Positions 1-12,553 of a stretch of DNA of 64,000 bases are shown here, in pieces (within the stretch, counting starts at the first letter, position 1; each line of letters starts with the position of its first letter). The notes under the pieces were generated by a model. It was not told the origin of the DNA. It searched no databases and was given only the letters and a program-made list of their open reading frames with translations. The translations under genes and the position numbers were made by a program. This DNA comes from Cytidiella melzeri (lineage: Eukaryota > Basidiomycota > Agaricomycetes > Polyporales > Irpicaceae). The stretch lies in contig JABYQR010000266.1 of the NCBI GenBank assembly GCA_022592445.1, positions 1 through 64,000 on the forward strand, in the 5' to 3' direction.

Positions 1-68
1 TGATCTATCCTACGATACTCCGATATTCTGCGTCAGTGACTCACTCGACACCTTTCGTTCTCGCCACC

Positions 69-2754
69 ATGCAAGCTCTCAAAGATGTTTTTGAGCAAAA
101 GAAAAAAGAGGTAGGGCAGCCACACTCACCAGTAATTTGCATGCTTAACCTATCGTACAGGGCGTGCCTGCACTGGTCACTTTTGTGACTGCAGGTTACC
201 CAAAGCCCGAAGACACTGTGTCAATCATGCTGGCTATGCAAGAGGGCGGAACAGACATAATAGAGCTTGGTATACCGTTCTCAGATCCCATCGCAGACGG
301 ACCAGCTATGCAGGAGACGAACGCGGTACGTACGCATCACGTAAGAGTTGGCATCGCCGACTAACCGTTAAGGAGGTAGGTTGCTGTAGGCCAGGACGTC
401 GATTATGCTACATGCCTGGGTCTCCTTCGCGAGGCTCGCAAAAAAGGGCTCACTTTGCCCGTTCTTTTGATGGGTGCGTCTCTCTCATGTTCTGGGATGC
501 TGTGAGGCGAGCTCACTGTGGGATAGGTTACTACAACCCAATGCTAGCCTATGGGGAGGACAAGGCTATTCAAGATGCTTTCGAGGCTGGAGCAAACGGA
601 TTCATCATGGTAGATCTCCCTCCTGAGGAGGCTATCACTTTCCGCAAGAAGTGCACGCAGGCCAAGTGCGTTTTGTGTTTTCGGCTTGTACGAATTGGAA
701 CTAAACTTTGGGACAGCTTGTCCTACGTTCCCCTCATTGCTCCATCTACCACGTTGCATCGCATCAAGTTTCTGGCTTCAATTGCGGACACTTTCATCTA
801 TGTCGTCTCCAAGGTACGTATCACAGTTTCGTTCCCTGCGCGCAATATTTTCTCATCTTCGCATCTTTGGCTTTAGATGGGAACAACAGGTTCCTCCGTG
901 TCCGGAAAACTCAACACTGCCTTACCAGATATCATCGCTCGCGTGCGAGAATACGCATCGGTCCCCCTCGCAGTAGGCTTTGGCGTTGCTACTCGCGAGC
1001 ACTTCGATCTTGTCGCAGAAGCCGGAGCAGATGGCGTCGTGATCGGTAGCAGGCTGGTAACAATCATCAAAAACTCCCCAAGGGAGTCTTTAGCCAAGAA
1101 CGTGGAAGAATTTTGCCGTGAGCTGTCTCTCAAGGATCAGCCGATTCCAGAGTCGCACAAACTTCACGAAGCTACCGGAAACCGGCACTCCGAGCCTGTC
1201 ACCAATGTCAATCGTCAAGGCCCTGCTGCTGTTCATACTGCATCTGAACCTAGCGTTCTGCCTGCTCGTTTCGGACAATTTGGTGGTCAGTATGTTCCGG
1301 AGAGTCTGTTCGACTGTCTTATAGAATTGGAAGAGGCGCACAAGTCTGCCATGAGCGATCCGGAGTTTTGGAAGGAGTTCCGGAGCTTTTACGGGTATAT
1401 GAATCGGCCCTCGAATTTGTACAAGGCGGAGAGGCTGTCGGAGCACGCAAATGGCGCAATTATCTGGCTCAAGCGTGAAGATCTGTACGTTCTTCATCTC
1501 CAGGAACGCGTGGCCTTTGGTTATCTTTGACATACATTCTACAGCAACCACACTGGTTCGCACAAGATCAACAATGCTATAGGACAGGTTTGTACAAGAT
1601 ATTCGCTTGGTAATAGTTGGCTCATTCAAATTTCTACAGCTATTGCTCGCCCGTCGCATAGGCAAAACTCGAATCATCGCTGAGACTGGTGCTGGCCAGC
1701 ACGGCGTAGCAACCGCCACGGTCTGCGCTCGATTCGGGATGGAATGCGTCGTTTACATGGGGTCCGAGGATGTTCGTCGTCAGGCTTTGAACGTCTTCAG
1801 AATGAAGATGCTCGGTGCGACAGTGAGTAGACTCTTCTAAGAGTCACAGATGTCTTAAACACCCATAATATATATCTAGGTCATCCCTGTGCACTCTGGT
1901 TCATGCACCTTGAAAGATGCCGTTAACGAAGCGATGCGTGATTGGGTGACCAACCTCTCTACTACTCATTACCTCGTTGGCTCCGCCATCGGCCCCCACC
2001 CTTTCCCCACCATCGTGAGGGACTTTCAAAAAATCATCAGCGAAGAGATCAAGGTGCAGCTACACGCGGAGATTGGAAAGCTGCCCGACGCCGTCGTCGC
2101 CTGCGTTGGTGGCGGTAGTAATGCGATTGGCACATTCTTTGATTTCATTGGGGACAAGAGTGTGAAGCTTGTCGGGGTGGAGGCTGGTGGTGAGGGGCTT
2201 GACGGCGATAGGCACAGCGCGACGTTGGCGAAGGGCCAACCGGGCGTCTTGCACGGTGTCCGCACGTACATTCTGCAATCTGCTGCAGGGCAGATCATCG
2301 AAACGCACTCGATCAGTGCGGGGTTGGACTACCCAGGTGTTGGACCTGAACATGCTTGGCTGAAAGATTCGGGTAGGGCAGAGTATGTCGTTGCCACGGA
2401 TGAGCAGGCTTTGCGCGGCTTTAGATTGATCACGCAGCTTGAGGGTATCATCCCAGGTACGTGTCACGTTTACCTTTTCACTCGGTACAATGAACTGAGT
2501 GAGTTTTGTGCTTGCAGCGCTTGAGTCGTCGCACGCCATCTGGGAGGGTGTCCGTCTCGCGAAGACACTTTCGAAAGATCAACATATTGTCATCGTGAGT
2601 TCTTTCCAATAGGTCTTGTTATGTACTGAGAATTTGACGGGTCCCTTTGACTTGTAGTGCTTGTCTGGTCGTGGAGACAAAGACGTCGAACAGATCTCAC
2701 AGCTACTCCCTGGAAAGTGGGAGGAGATCTTGGATTGGCATGTTTCTTCGTAGA
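69..2754 (+). CDS. TRP5: Tryptophan synthase, fused alpha-beta (bifunctional, fungal type)
   Basis: This gene encodes the last enzyme of tryptophan synthesis. The alpha part cleaves indole-3-glycerol phosphate, and the PLP-dependent beta part joins indole to serine. The start is the ATG at 69, in a good context (gccaccATGc), followed by a 14-codon first exon and an intron at 111-160. The alpha half shows [14 protein letters not shown], which carries the catalytic Glu and Asp, then YYNPMLAYG and [13 protein letters not shown] linker leads into the beta half at about 1250, with [14 protein letters not shown], the PLP lysine in [25 protein letters not shown], the phosphate-binding GGGSNAIG, and a C-terminal CLSGRGDKD. 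The reading frame is carried through several short GT-AG introns (for example near 480-530, 670-718, 830-876 and 1827-1880). I see no internal break. The alpha-then-beta fusion order is the normal fungal arrangement. Confidence 0.95.
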
Positions 2755-3650
2755 CCAGCGTACAACATACGGTGTCGTAGGATTTCTGAAACACTCGGCT
2801 CGACCACCGTGTGAGACGTAGCACCGAAGTGAAAAACACAAAAATGTACAGGAAGGATTTGCAAAGCAAGTGTTTTCCCAAGTGGTTCAACAAACTATAT
2901 ATAGGAGGCACAATGCTTGATCGTTGATTAAACGCTGGCTCCTCTTTCTGTTCAAGTACCCTCATCGTCGTCCGGCACTCTCGTTTACTGCTGGGGTATT
3001 CCTAGAGCTGAGAAAAGAGTTAGTGAGGGCCTTTGTTTTCTATGATGGGTATGATGAGCTGACTGATGTCTCTGCAGCTCAGCTGGAGCGGGTTCTACCC
3101 GTACCGTCTCACACGAGTCTGCTGTCGCAGCTTCAGCACTAATGTCCATTCCAAGTTTGTGGGTCAAACGCAAGTACTCCGAGTGATCCCTAGATAACGT
3201 CGTACCTTGTCGCAGCCACTGCGGCATTGCGAAACCATGATCAGAAATAATCCCGACTCACTAGCGTGCTTTTTCGGACCGCAGACTGGCATGAAAAGCC
3301 AAGGCTGATTACTGCGAGTGGCCGTGTCTGGCTCATTGAGCTGAACTGCTACTACTTGGACATCGTACACGAGTTGAATTCAGGGTGGCTGCCTCACGTA
3401 GTTTAGTAGTGCTGGTTTGTTGTACTGCGACCATCGATATCTGTGCACCTGCATTGAATGAATATCGGATAGAATATTATCGAGATAATAATGTCCGCCA
3501 CTAGCCCGCCCGCATGCGGCAGCTGCCTGCAGCCTGAGGACAAGGAACCTTTATGCTAACCTCCATCTCAATCTACCACCGACACAGTACTCAACGTTAA
3601 CCTTGTCCCCTGCAGTTTTGTCGCCATCGACACCCACGAACAGACGTAGG
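2755..3650. other. Intergenic region between tryptophan synthase and the GID7 homolog
   Basis: No recognisable gene. The short open frames on both strands resemble no family I know. The right part (about 3480-3650) probably holds the promoter, leader and unresolved first exon of the downstream WD40 gene: an acceptor-like cgtag occurs just before 3651, and an ATG at about 3492 could begin the first exon. Confidence 0.5.
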
Positions 3651-6600
3651 AACTGAAACGCGCTGCAGTCACCATTGATCCCTACCAGCCCAGTCCGCCT
3701 CGGGGCACCGTCCCTCCCACCTCTACACCTCTTTCATCTTCACCAACAAGCCGCTCTGAGTCACGTATAGCACATAGATCCTCAGAATCGCCTCTCAGGA
3801 GGTCTCCACTAGCCTCCCTGACCAGCCCAAGTGTAGTGCCTGCGACCCGCACCCGTGCTGAGCTCGAGGAGGACGACAGTAACGACTTCCTAATTCCTTC
3901 CGCAGCCTCGTCCACGCATTTGTCCTATCTACACCCGTCTTCCAGAGCAAGGCACTCTACTCCCCAAAGTCGAGAGTCTGACTCTGATTGGAGCCGTGCG
4001 AGGAAGAGGCCACGAGTCGACAGTCTCAGCTCAGTCACCTCTGTCGAACGCTCGCTCATCCCTGACCAGTCGTACCCCGCCATGCGCCTTCCCGAGAACG
4101 ATGTAGACTCGGCACTCTCTGTATCTCTTGCAGACGGCATTGAAGCCGACCACCCCTCCACAAGTAATAACTTGTCCAATGGGCACAACGGACTGGTGAA
4201 GGGGAACGGCTTCTCGTCATTCACGAATGGGAACGGGAAGCTTGGAGCTGCGGATGGGGTGAAGGCAGAGAAGCAGAAGATGTCCGTGTCGAGGGTATCG
4301 CTGCCGGGAACGACGTTGTATGAAGACTCGTATGTGGACAGAGAGGAGTTTGTCCGACTGGTTATACAAAGTTTACGGGATGTGGGATACATGTGAGTGT
4401 CATGCTCATCAACTCTTGTCTACTTTGAGCTCATGGACTAAACAGAGAATCTGCGGCCACATTGGAAGCAGAATCTGGATATACAATGGAGACGTCGGAT
4501 GTGTCAAGTTTCCGAGAATGTATATTGAGTGGCGACTGGGCTACTGCTGAAGCAGTGCTGTTGCGACTAGGGCTTTCAGGGGAGGATGGGCTATGGGTGA
4601 GCCTCGACATGTGTCGCTCTTTGGCCGCCGCTAAATGGGACTACTTGTCTTTCAGGATGCAAAGTTTCTGATCAGCCAACAGAAGTATCTGGAGATGTTA
4701 GAAGCTGGGAGGACGACGTCAGCTTTGCACATATTACGGCAAGAGCTGGCACCTTTGAGCACAGATTCCGATGTACTACATTCCCTCTCCAGGTGGGTAC
4801 TATGTTGACTGCTGCAAGGATAGTCGCTCATGTCTCGGCTTCCAGCTTGTTAATGTGCCAGGATTCGGATGATCTATGTCAAGCATCAGTTTGGGATGGG
4901 GCGAGGGGGACGTCTCGGCGAAAACTCCTTGTGAACCTACAGCGTAAATTTCTGCCCGCTTATTACCACCGCGAGAGGCTAACGCCCTGTTGCTGATATG
5001 ACAGGCTACATCCCATCGTCTGTCATGATACCCCAGCGTCGGTTCGCTACTCTCCTCGACCAAGCCAGAGACCACCAACGGGCACGGTGCCTGTACCATA
5101 ACTCCTCAATGGACACACGATCGTTCACGTTGTATGCCGACCATGCCTGCGATAAGGAGGCATTCCCTCGGATAACCACGGCCATCCTCGAGGTACACAC
5201 GGACGAAGTTTGGAACCTCCAATGGAGCCACAGTGGTACTTATCTAGCTACAGCAAGCAAAGACAAGTCGGCTGTAATATGGCGAATAGACGTTAGTAAC
5301 TTGCATTCGCTCATGCGGGTATATCTGCATACTAATCTAAATCGACTGTCATCTTGATTTCCAGTCAGACACGAACCCGCAGACACGAGATTACAGTGCT
5401 GTGCACATATTCCGGGACCATCCTTATCCGGTGGGCTGCGTGGCATGGTCCTTGGACGACTCTGTGTTGCTCACAGCGTCGGAGAACTTTATAAAGATGT
5501 GGAATACGAGGGTGCGTACCGAAGGTATGGCATAGCGCATCCATGCTGACACATTGCCTCCTCCCCTTAGACTGGTTCTTGTATTCGTACGCTTGAAAGT
5601 CATCACGATGTGGTCAGTGCCTTGGTGTGGTTGCCCGATGGCTCAGGGTTTATATCCGGTGGACTGGATAGGAAGATCATATTATGGGTCAGTCTCATTT
5701 CAAAATCTCAGAACAATGCACCCGTTCGTGCTCGAGGCTCACTCTTCTGGTCTTCTATAGGACGCGGATGGGAAGCAAAGAGACTCGTGGGGTCGGACAC
5801 CGATTCGGGTAACGGACCTCGCTATCACACCGGATTTTACAAAGCTAGTCGCTGTTGGAATGTACGACGTACCGACGCCACCCCCGCCGGCACCATCAGC
5901 AGCGAGCGAGGGAACGAACACTGCTGCGGCCGCGGCAGCAGCAGCAGCTAACCAACCTAAGGAGTTTAGACTTGTTGTATGGGATCTTTCCACGAAACAG
6001 CTTGAGTCGTACGTTTTGCCAAGCCCGGCTGCGCATCGGGTGCTGATACTCACCATTGGTCCACAATAGGTTTGTGCGGTTGGAAGGCGAACTGACAAGC
6101 GTGAAGATTACCGAAGACTCACGTTATGCATTGATCAACCGTGCGCCTGAGCTGATGGCTGGTGTGAGTGTACTTTTTTGAATGTTTTGTGCATGTGCGA
6201 CTTATCACGTGTGGTATACAGGAAATTCATTTGTGGGAAATAAGCACCGGTCAAACGGTGCGCAAGTACACAGGTCACAACCACCATCGACATGTCCTGC
6301 GAAGTTGTTTTGGAGGAGTCGATGAGAATTTCATCGCAAGTGGCAGCGAAGGTGATTTGTTGTCTTATTAGTCTTCTTGAACCCACTCTCAAACCGGTTT
6401 CTAGATGGTAATGTATATATCTGGCACCGAGATACAGCTACGCTACTCGAAACACTCGAGGGTCACGGGGTTGGGAGTGTCAACTCTGTAGTTTGGAACC
6501 CACGTAACGAGCGCATGTTCGCGTCTTGTTCTGATGACCACACGGTTCGGATATGGGAGGCACCGATTGGGTTGTCAATACCTACTGCGGATGTGGGCGA

Positions 6601-6724
6601 ATTCGCCCACGACTACGACGGCACTGGGAATGCCAAAGGTAAGGGCAGGGAGACGTGGAGCGTGGACGGACTTACGGGCGGGTCCTCATACAGTGGTTTA
6701 GGAGGAACCTCGCGGTCCCTGTAG
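3651..6724 (+). CDS. GID7: WD40 protein of the WDR26 / Gid7 family (GID/CTLH E3 ubiquitin ligase subunit)
   Basis: In yeast and animals this protein is a scaffold of the GID/CTLH ubiquitin ligase, which degrades gluconeogenic enzymes and other substrates. The N-terminal ~180 residues are low-complexity and Ser-rich. A LisH/CTLH region follows (FVRLVIQSLRDVGY, then ESGYTMETSDVSSFRE and LSGDWATAEAVLLRLGL). The C-terminal half is WD40 repeats: HTDEVWNLQWSHSGTYLATA, ENFIKMWNTR, SALVWLPDGSGFISGG, NVYIWHRDTATLLETLEGHG and FASCSDDHTVRIWEAP. One blade is interrupted at about 5880-5950 by a Pro- and Ala-rich insert with a polyalanine run, which looks like a disordered loop. Exons are joined through roughly ten short introns. 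The frame is open from 3651, just after a likely 3' splice site, so the true start lies upstream or, less likely, at the ATG at 4082. The stop is at 6722-6724. Confidence 0.88.
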
Positions 6725-8687
6725 AACATGGAACAGGCATCATGGTCGTGGGCTGTTCAGGCGTCGAGTATGTTCTCACTCTACACACATTCATCATTTG
6801 CTTTTTCTTGGCTGGCTGCATGTCACATCATCCACACTCATCGCATTCACATTTGTACACCACTAGCTTCACGTTGTAAATACATTACAAGTAGCATGTC
6901 CACGTTAGATGCGTTATCGTATAATGCTACCCTCGGACTGTCGATCTGGATATGGATTCTTTAGTTTATTATGTACTGTAAATATACTCAGATGCCCCTT
7001 GTTTTGCTTTCTGGCTGTGTAGATGTGTGTTCTAGTACTATCTTTGAAAGGGAACGGCATACGCGTTCGCGACGCGTCCGGGTCACGGGACCGCGTTTCT
7101 CCGATGACACCGCAGGGCTGATTTCTAAAAAAACTTACACTGTAACTTATGCACGTACCTGTACATACTCCAGCTGCGTCTCCAGTAAGCCTTTGCAACT
7201 TGCGCCTGTACAACTTGCTACTTCTGACCATAAAGTCATTGTTATACTAGTGTATCTACTCCGGCTATACAAATGAATTCAAACGGCTGCTTAACCGTAC
7301 TTCAATCGTCCCCACTGGACTCAAAAATTCAGACATGTCTGAGAATTGTTAGTGAGCCATTCTCTCATGCCGCCAATTTTTTGTACCTGTAGGTTCATGT
7401 TCTCAGCTGCGGAACTGAATGATGAGAGGTCCTTTCCAGCGCATCGGGCAGATTCCAAGCCTGAGCAGCTTGAGCAGCCTGCGCACGCCGGCGAGGCGTT
7501 CCGCAGCTGTACCCTGTCAAAGGCGATTACATCGTTCTCAGATAGCGAGACCAAAACATTTACTCCTTGCAGCACAAAACTCTCATCTTTCCTCCGCTCG
7601 AGTTCAATCAGCAGGACCGGGGCAGCGCAACCCAGTGGCTCATGGCCGGGGCATGGATGCATGGGTGTCCACTTCGTTCCCAAACAGTGCAACGGCGTGC
7701 CACACTCTTTCCCATGCCTCTATCGGCGGCCCAACGAGGCCTAGAGTTCCAAGAAAAAGCTCTCTTGAGCTTCGACGAAGACTGGGGGCTTCTGTCGAGC
7801 TCACCCAATGACGGGGACGTAATGAAGCAATGAGCATTGACCGGTCCAATGGCAATCGTACACCCTCAAAGCACAGCTTCGCACGGTATGCGTCTCCCAG
7901 TGTTCTGGAACATATAATTGGAGGAACCCGTCCCATTTCCTACTTTCAAGGTTAGGCTTCCCTTCATCCGTCCATCCTTACCTTCGATTGAAATCGATGG
8001 CGCACCTGTCTCAGAACGGCGACCCCAGAGGTGTTCGTTCAGAGGCTGACTGCGGACCCGTCAGCACATATTGCGCCGTGCGAACAGTACCACAGTCTGG
8101 AGCTACATAGCTGCAATAGCCCAAACATGCGTGTCTACTGGAGCTTGCTTCAAGCTCACCCGTTTCCGCGTTCTTAGCACGATCCTGCCGCTGCAAGACT
8201 ATACTGGCAGAGCTGCCGCAATTTACGTCCTTACGTCCGGAGCCAAACTTTAACGTATGTTCAAGCGATTCCACCCACATCCGCGCAGATTATGGGAGCG
8301 AGCAAAGTGAGCTTCTGAACATCAGGTCAACTGAATAGAGCTAAATATGGCGTGAGTACGAGACGTTTCAAGACGAGTTACCTGCTGCGTTCGTCTGAAA
8401 GGCAATCATCTAATTGACATCAAATAATTATGGTGACCCGTGCGCATACTGCTTGCACTGGCAATCGACAACACTAAACTTACATGAACGAAAGAAAAGC
8501 TCACAAAGAGTCAGATACAGAGAATTCCATCGAGCGTCGAACATGGGTAGTCGGTCAAGAGTAGGGGCGCGAGAACATCTATTGGGGACGTGGTAAAATC
8601 CATTGTAAGAAGTGGAACGACTGGAACGAGAGCAAGTACCAACCGAGGCAAGGTTGGCAGGAAATGATCGCCTTATGACGTCTACAA
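6725..8687. other. Intergenic region between the convergent GID7 and elongin A genes; no assignable gene
   Basis: Several overlapping open frames of 60-130 codons lie on both strands around 7320-7940, for example 7567-7833 (+) and 7640-7936 (-). None resembles a family I know and no convincing exon chain emerges. The first ~200 bases after 6724 should be the 3' untranslated region of GID7. The stretch up to 8687 should include that of elongin A, which is on the opposite strand. A small lineage-specific gene cannot be excluded. Confidence 0.4.
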
Positions 8688-10037
8688 TCATGCTCTGGGA
8701 CGCATCCCGCCTGAGTACGTGGGAAGATATTGACCGGGTGGCTTCGGCATTAATAGTGTCGAGGCGGAATTTTTGCGCACTTTCAGGGGGAGAACTCGCG
8801 ACTCACTCGGCCTAGTTTGTGACGATGAAGTTGCCCGAAAGAACCCATGTCCAGGAGTTCTTGTCAGACTGAGGTTGGTCTTCTCAGGAGAACTGAGTGT
8901 GAGATTGCCGGCAGTACGTAGTGGAGACTGTCTGGAGCTCGGCGGTGAATTTGCCAACGACTTTATAGGAACTTCTTGATGCTTTCGGACGGAAGTGACC
9001 GTGACACGAGTACCAATCGTGCTGGCGGGCGAGGAAGTTGGTGTTGAAGATGCAGCGGACGCCGTCGTTGTGACTCTGGCTAAGCTTGAAGACGATGTAT
9101 TCGGTAGCCATGAGCTCGCCTTTACCATCGATGTTGATGGGTTCATATGTGACGCATAGATACCTTTCTGGATTTTTGCGGCACCTAGTCGGGTTTTCTG
9201 AAATAGAGTCTTCGGCTGAGTCGGAGTCCCCCCTGTAAGCTCTGAGTTACGCCGTTACTCGTGAGAAATGAACGGTACTTACAAGTGCTCCCTCGAGTGC
9301 GTTTGACTGGTGGCATTCTATCTGTCAACTTGATCTGGGTGTCTTCTTTCCGTTTTCGCTCTTCCTCGCGCTTCAATCGTAGCCTCGCAGCAACCGCATC
9401 GAGCCGCTCTTTCTCGAGCTCCTGCAATCGCTGGGAGACGAGGGAGATAAGTGGTGGTCGTGAGAAGATATCTAGACCGAACGTACGAAATATGCTTCAC
9501 GCCAGCACTCCGGGCTGTCGGCTGTAAAGTGTCGCTCCGCTGCTAATGAGAAGGTTCGAAAGCACAATGCTTTCCACATATCTACTCGAAAATACGTGAA
9601 CTCTTGTAGACATACACAGCCGCCAGTTCTCACTTACCGGAAGTCTCGGTACATAATTCCTGTAAGCGGCATCGTATGTCTCAGCCGCGTCGTAAGTTCG
9701 ATGGAAACACCACTTACGGGATTCGCGTCTTCAAACCTGACAAGGACTTCGGCTGAACAATTCTGTAGAATTGGCCTAACCAAATCAATTGGCATGTTCT
9801 CGCCTAGGCTGCTCATACCTACAAATACGCCATTGTATCAGCGTCATGCCAGCAAAAAAGACACATGCCGACCCACTTTCGAGATGTGCTGAAGCCACTG
9901 AGGGCAGTTGCCAAGCCGCATGTCAGCCGCGATCCTAGCTCGGTAACATTGACAGAAGGTTACAACACACCTCTCTGACAGATATTTACGAGAGACGGTA
10001 TGCGACTAGTGGTGGCACGTGCACTTCTGCTGGCCAT
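8688..10037 (-). CDS. ELA1: Elongin A (RNA polymerase II elongation factor / Elongin-Cullin ligase subunit)
   Basis: Elongin A binds elongin C and, in yeast (Ela1), is the substrate receptor of a ligase that removes stalled RNA polymerase II. The start is the ATG at 10037: exon 1 encodes MASRSARATTSRIPSLVNIC. Splicing restores the conserved block RIPSLVNICQRVASAHLES, followed by SLGENMPIDLVRPILQNCSA and VRFEDANP, which form the BC-box/F-box-like region. Later exons give DMWKALCFRTFSLAAERHF, CWREAYF, ELEKERLDAVAARLRLKREE and KLTDRMPPVKR. The last exon starts with KTLFQKTRLGAAKIQKGIY, typical of the elongin A C-terminal block, followed by a Ser/Thr/Pro-rich tail of about 150 residues to the TGA at 8688-8690. 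Introns are about 50-100 bp. The strand and family call are secure; exact exon edges near 9640-9720 are less so. Confidence 0.9.
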
Positions 10038-11402
10038 GGTGAAGCTAGACTGGTGGCCGCGGCGACAGCTGGCACTGGACTGAAAAACGGATGGACAAGA
10101 TGGTGGCGGGGTAGTACAGATTGTAAGCGCCCACGTGTTGCCTGCGGTGTCCGAATTTGGAAGTGTGGGAAGAGCTTCTCTATCATAGCCTCTTTTGGAA
10201 ACTGTCGTGGTTCTTTCTATAATCACCACAAAGACGTCGGGTACCATTGACAGCACTAGTGCGGGGCCTGCGTTGTTATGTGCTCGACAAGTGAGCTGCG
10301 GGTCTCATGGCGTGCGACGCCTTACACCCACAATAGCGATGTAAGTACTAGTCCTGATGCATTCTTGTCAGTCTCTCAGATACTGGTCATCCTTGCATCT
10401 GCTCAACTAATAATATTATGTCGGTATCATCATCATTGCAGACCCTCCACTCACGCTCCGATGTCGGCATCCTTTGCACAAAAAGCACCGTTTATCTTCG
10501 GAAGCGGCAATTTACATCGCTTGCGGGCCCATGAAACAAGCAATGATGATACTAGCGGATGCTTGCCACAGGGAAACACCACCTGTCATCGGTGGCTGTT
10601 TGATGTGGTGCTAGTTTGCGCTGTGATACATTTGTACCCGAGGACGACCTCGAGCATTACACCTCGGGTGTGAATAGGGCCTGCGATGCCGTAGACCATA
10701 TAAGGCATCTAGTACTTCAATCCGCCGATAGATGAGAAAACACGACGCGGTAAAGCACGTCGCCGGCGCAAGCCATACGAGTATTCGAAAGAAGGAACAG
10801 ACACGAGAGTTTCACGTAACACACGGGCTCCCGCGAAAGATGCACTGATACGTGAGCATCATGATAGAGAATGGCACCACTACAGAAGTGTATGAGAAAT
10901 TAGCAAATTTGACTGCACCTCTGTTTGTCCACTGCGCTTCCCACTCTGTTACCCACGAAACAGAGTTGTACCTTGACACACTCACGCCCTCCGCAATGCA
11001 CGCAGCTGTACTATTCCAGCGTGACCCTCCGTCTGGTGCGCCAGAAGTGACAGCTCACGTTACGACATACATGCAGGGTCCAGTGTCACCTCGACTCCAG
11101 CCGCGGGAAAAAAACCGTGGCCGTTCTGAGATTGCCTGTCATGGATTCACATAGGAGCTATCGCGCTCTACTCGAATCCCCACAATGGGAATGTTCGTCC
11201 CCCTGGCCTTTCCGTCTGGTCGGTAAGTGGTTTCGGAGTGTCCGCGATGTCGAACGCGGAGCCGTGGGTGCCAGCGGCCATGGAGTATATAACATCGCAC
11301 GCCTGACCAAGTAACTGCACCCTGTCCTGCCGAGCTTGCCATAACCTGGGGGCGTGACACAACTACCATTTACCATTTCATACCTCACATCCGTTGTGCA
11401 TC
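10038..11402. promoter_or_regulatory. Divergent intergenic region between elongin A (-) and the WOPR gene (+)
   Basis: About 1.36 kb without a recognisable gene. It must contain the promoters of both flanking, divergently transcribed genes. Small open frames at 10278-10673 and 10852-11154 (+) resemble nothing known. A long upstream region fits a regulated transcription-factor gene, but I see no specific binding site that I can defend. Confidence 0.4.
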
Positions 11403-12345
11403 ATGTTCTACGCACCTGCACAAGACATGCAACGCCCGACTCACCCTCGTCTACACGTACGTGACGCTCGCGACGCTCATACTGTCTTCGAGGCGGTCCG
11501 CCAGGGCAGGCTGAAGCCCGTTGTGCGACGCCTAAACGAGCTTGAAAGAGCAACATATATCCAATCCGGTGCCATATTCGTTTGGGAGGAAAGCGATGAT
11601 GAGATGGGCCTCAAACGATGGACGGATAATCGAGGTCGGTATTGCCTACAGTAGATCATGCTGTTATAAACTGACTCTACATCAACAGCTTGGTCTCAGA
11701 GTAGAATGCGAGAGCCATACTTGTTTTATGACGAAAAAATCTCTACGGAGGAGCCACATCCACCCACTGACCAGAACATCAAGTAAGCTGTTTCACGCAC
11801 CGTATCTGCGCGTTTGCTGATAAGCAGCCAGGTCGTATCGCTTTGTCGAGGGTCCATCGCGCACATGGTCATCGTCTGCGCAGTCCCACTACGACCGGAG
11901 CGAAAGACAGCCATTGGGACTAGTGAAACAGGCATATTCTGCTTGGGTCATTGATTCCGTGAACGCAAGGCCAAGAAAATGGCACCTAACAGCATACTTT
12001 ACTTACTCCGACCTGCCCAGTATTCCTACTGTCGACCAAGATCCAATGTTGCGGAATTTGGTGGTTCCACCTGGGATGTACAGAAGTGGAAAGGCGAGGT
12101 CGCGGAATTCAGACTCCTCAGTTTCCTCCTCATCCCCTCCACGCCCTGAAACACCCGTTTCTCGAAATTCACCTGCAGTCTCCTCGCACAGTCGGACCCG
12201 CGGTGATGGTATAATTTTGCCGTCTCTGCAGTCCGCCATAACGAACCAGCCGATGAACATGCACTCGACTCTCCATAGACAACATAGTGCGCGGTATTCG
12301 GAGGACCAGCGTATGATACAGATGCTCAATTCACGACCCATTTGA
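11403..12345 (+). CDS. WOPR-domain transcription factor (Gti1/Pac2 family, Wor1/Ryp1-like)
   Basis: WOPR proteins are fungus-specific DNA-binding regulators of morphology, sporulation and virulence (Wor1, Ryp1, Mit1, Sge1, Pac2, Gti1). The first WOPR half is clear: HPRLHVRDARDAHTVFEAV, RQGRLKPVVRRLNELERA, SGAIFVWEE and GLKRWTDNR. Removing the intron at 11635-11688 joins ...TDNR to AWSQSRMREPYLFYDEK, matching the family's RWTDGR-W-S-S-R...F--Y-E pattern. A second intron (11783-11831) leads to the other half: PLGLVKQAYSAWVIDS and KWHLTAYFTYSDLPSIPTVD, then DPMLRNLVVPPGMYRSGKAR. The rest is a short Ser/Pro-rich tail. The exon sum is 840 nt, giving a 279-residue protein, short for the family. It is convergent with Cwf18 and leaves about 200 bp between them. 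Confidence 0.9.
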
Positions 12346-12553
12346 TGATTTCGTAGATTCCACGCCTATAGCTAGTGACGCAAAATGGTTGTTATTCCTG
12401 TAGCGTAATCACCAGGACTTTATCTAATACTCACGATTGTGGGAACTTGCAGCGAAGCACATGAAAGCAGTGCCTGTCGCTGCCAAAAGCTAAACATAAA
12501 GATTATGATGCCGATGCCAGCAAGTAGCAAACGTAGCGTACATCGTCTAGACC

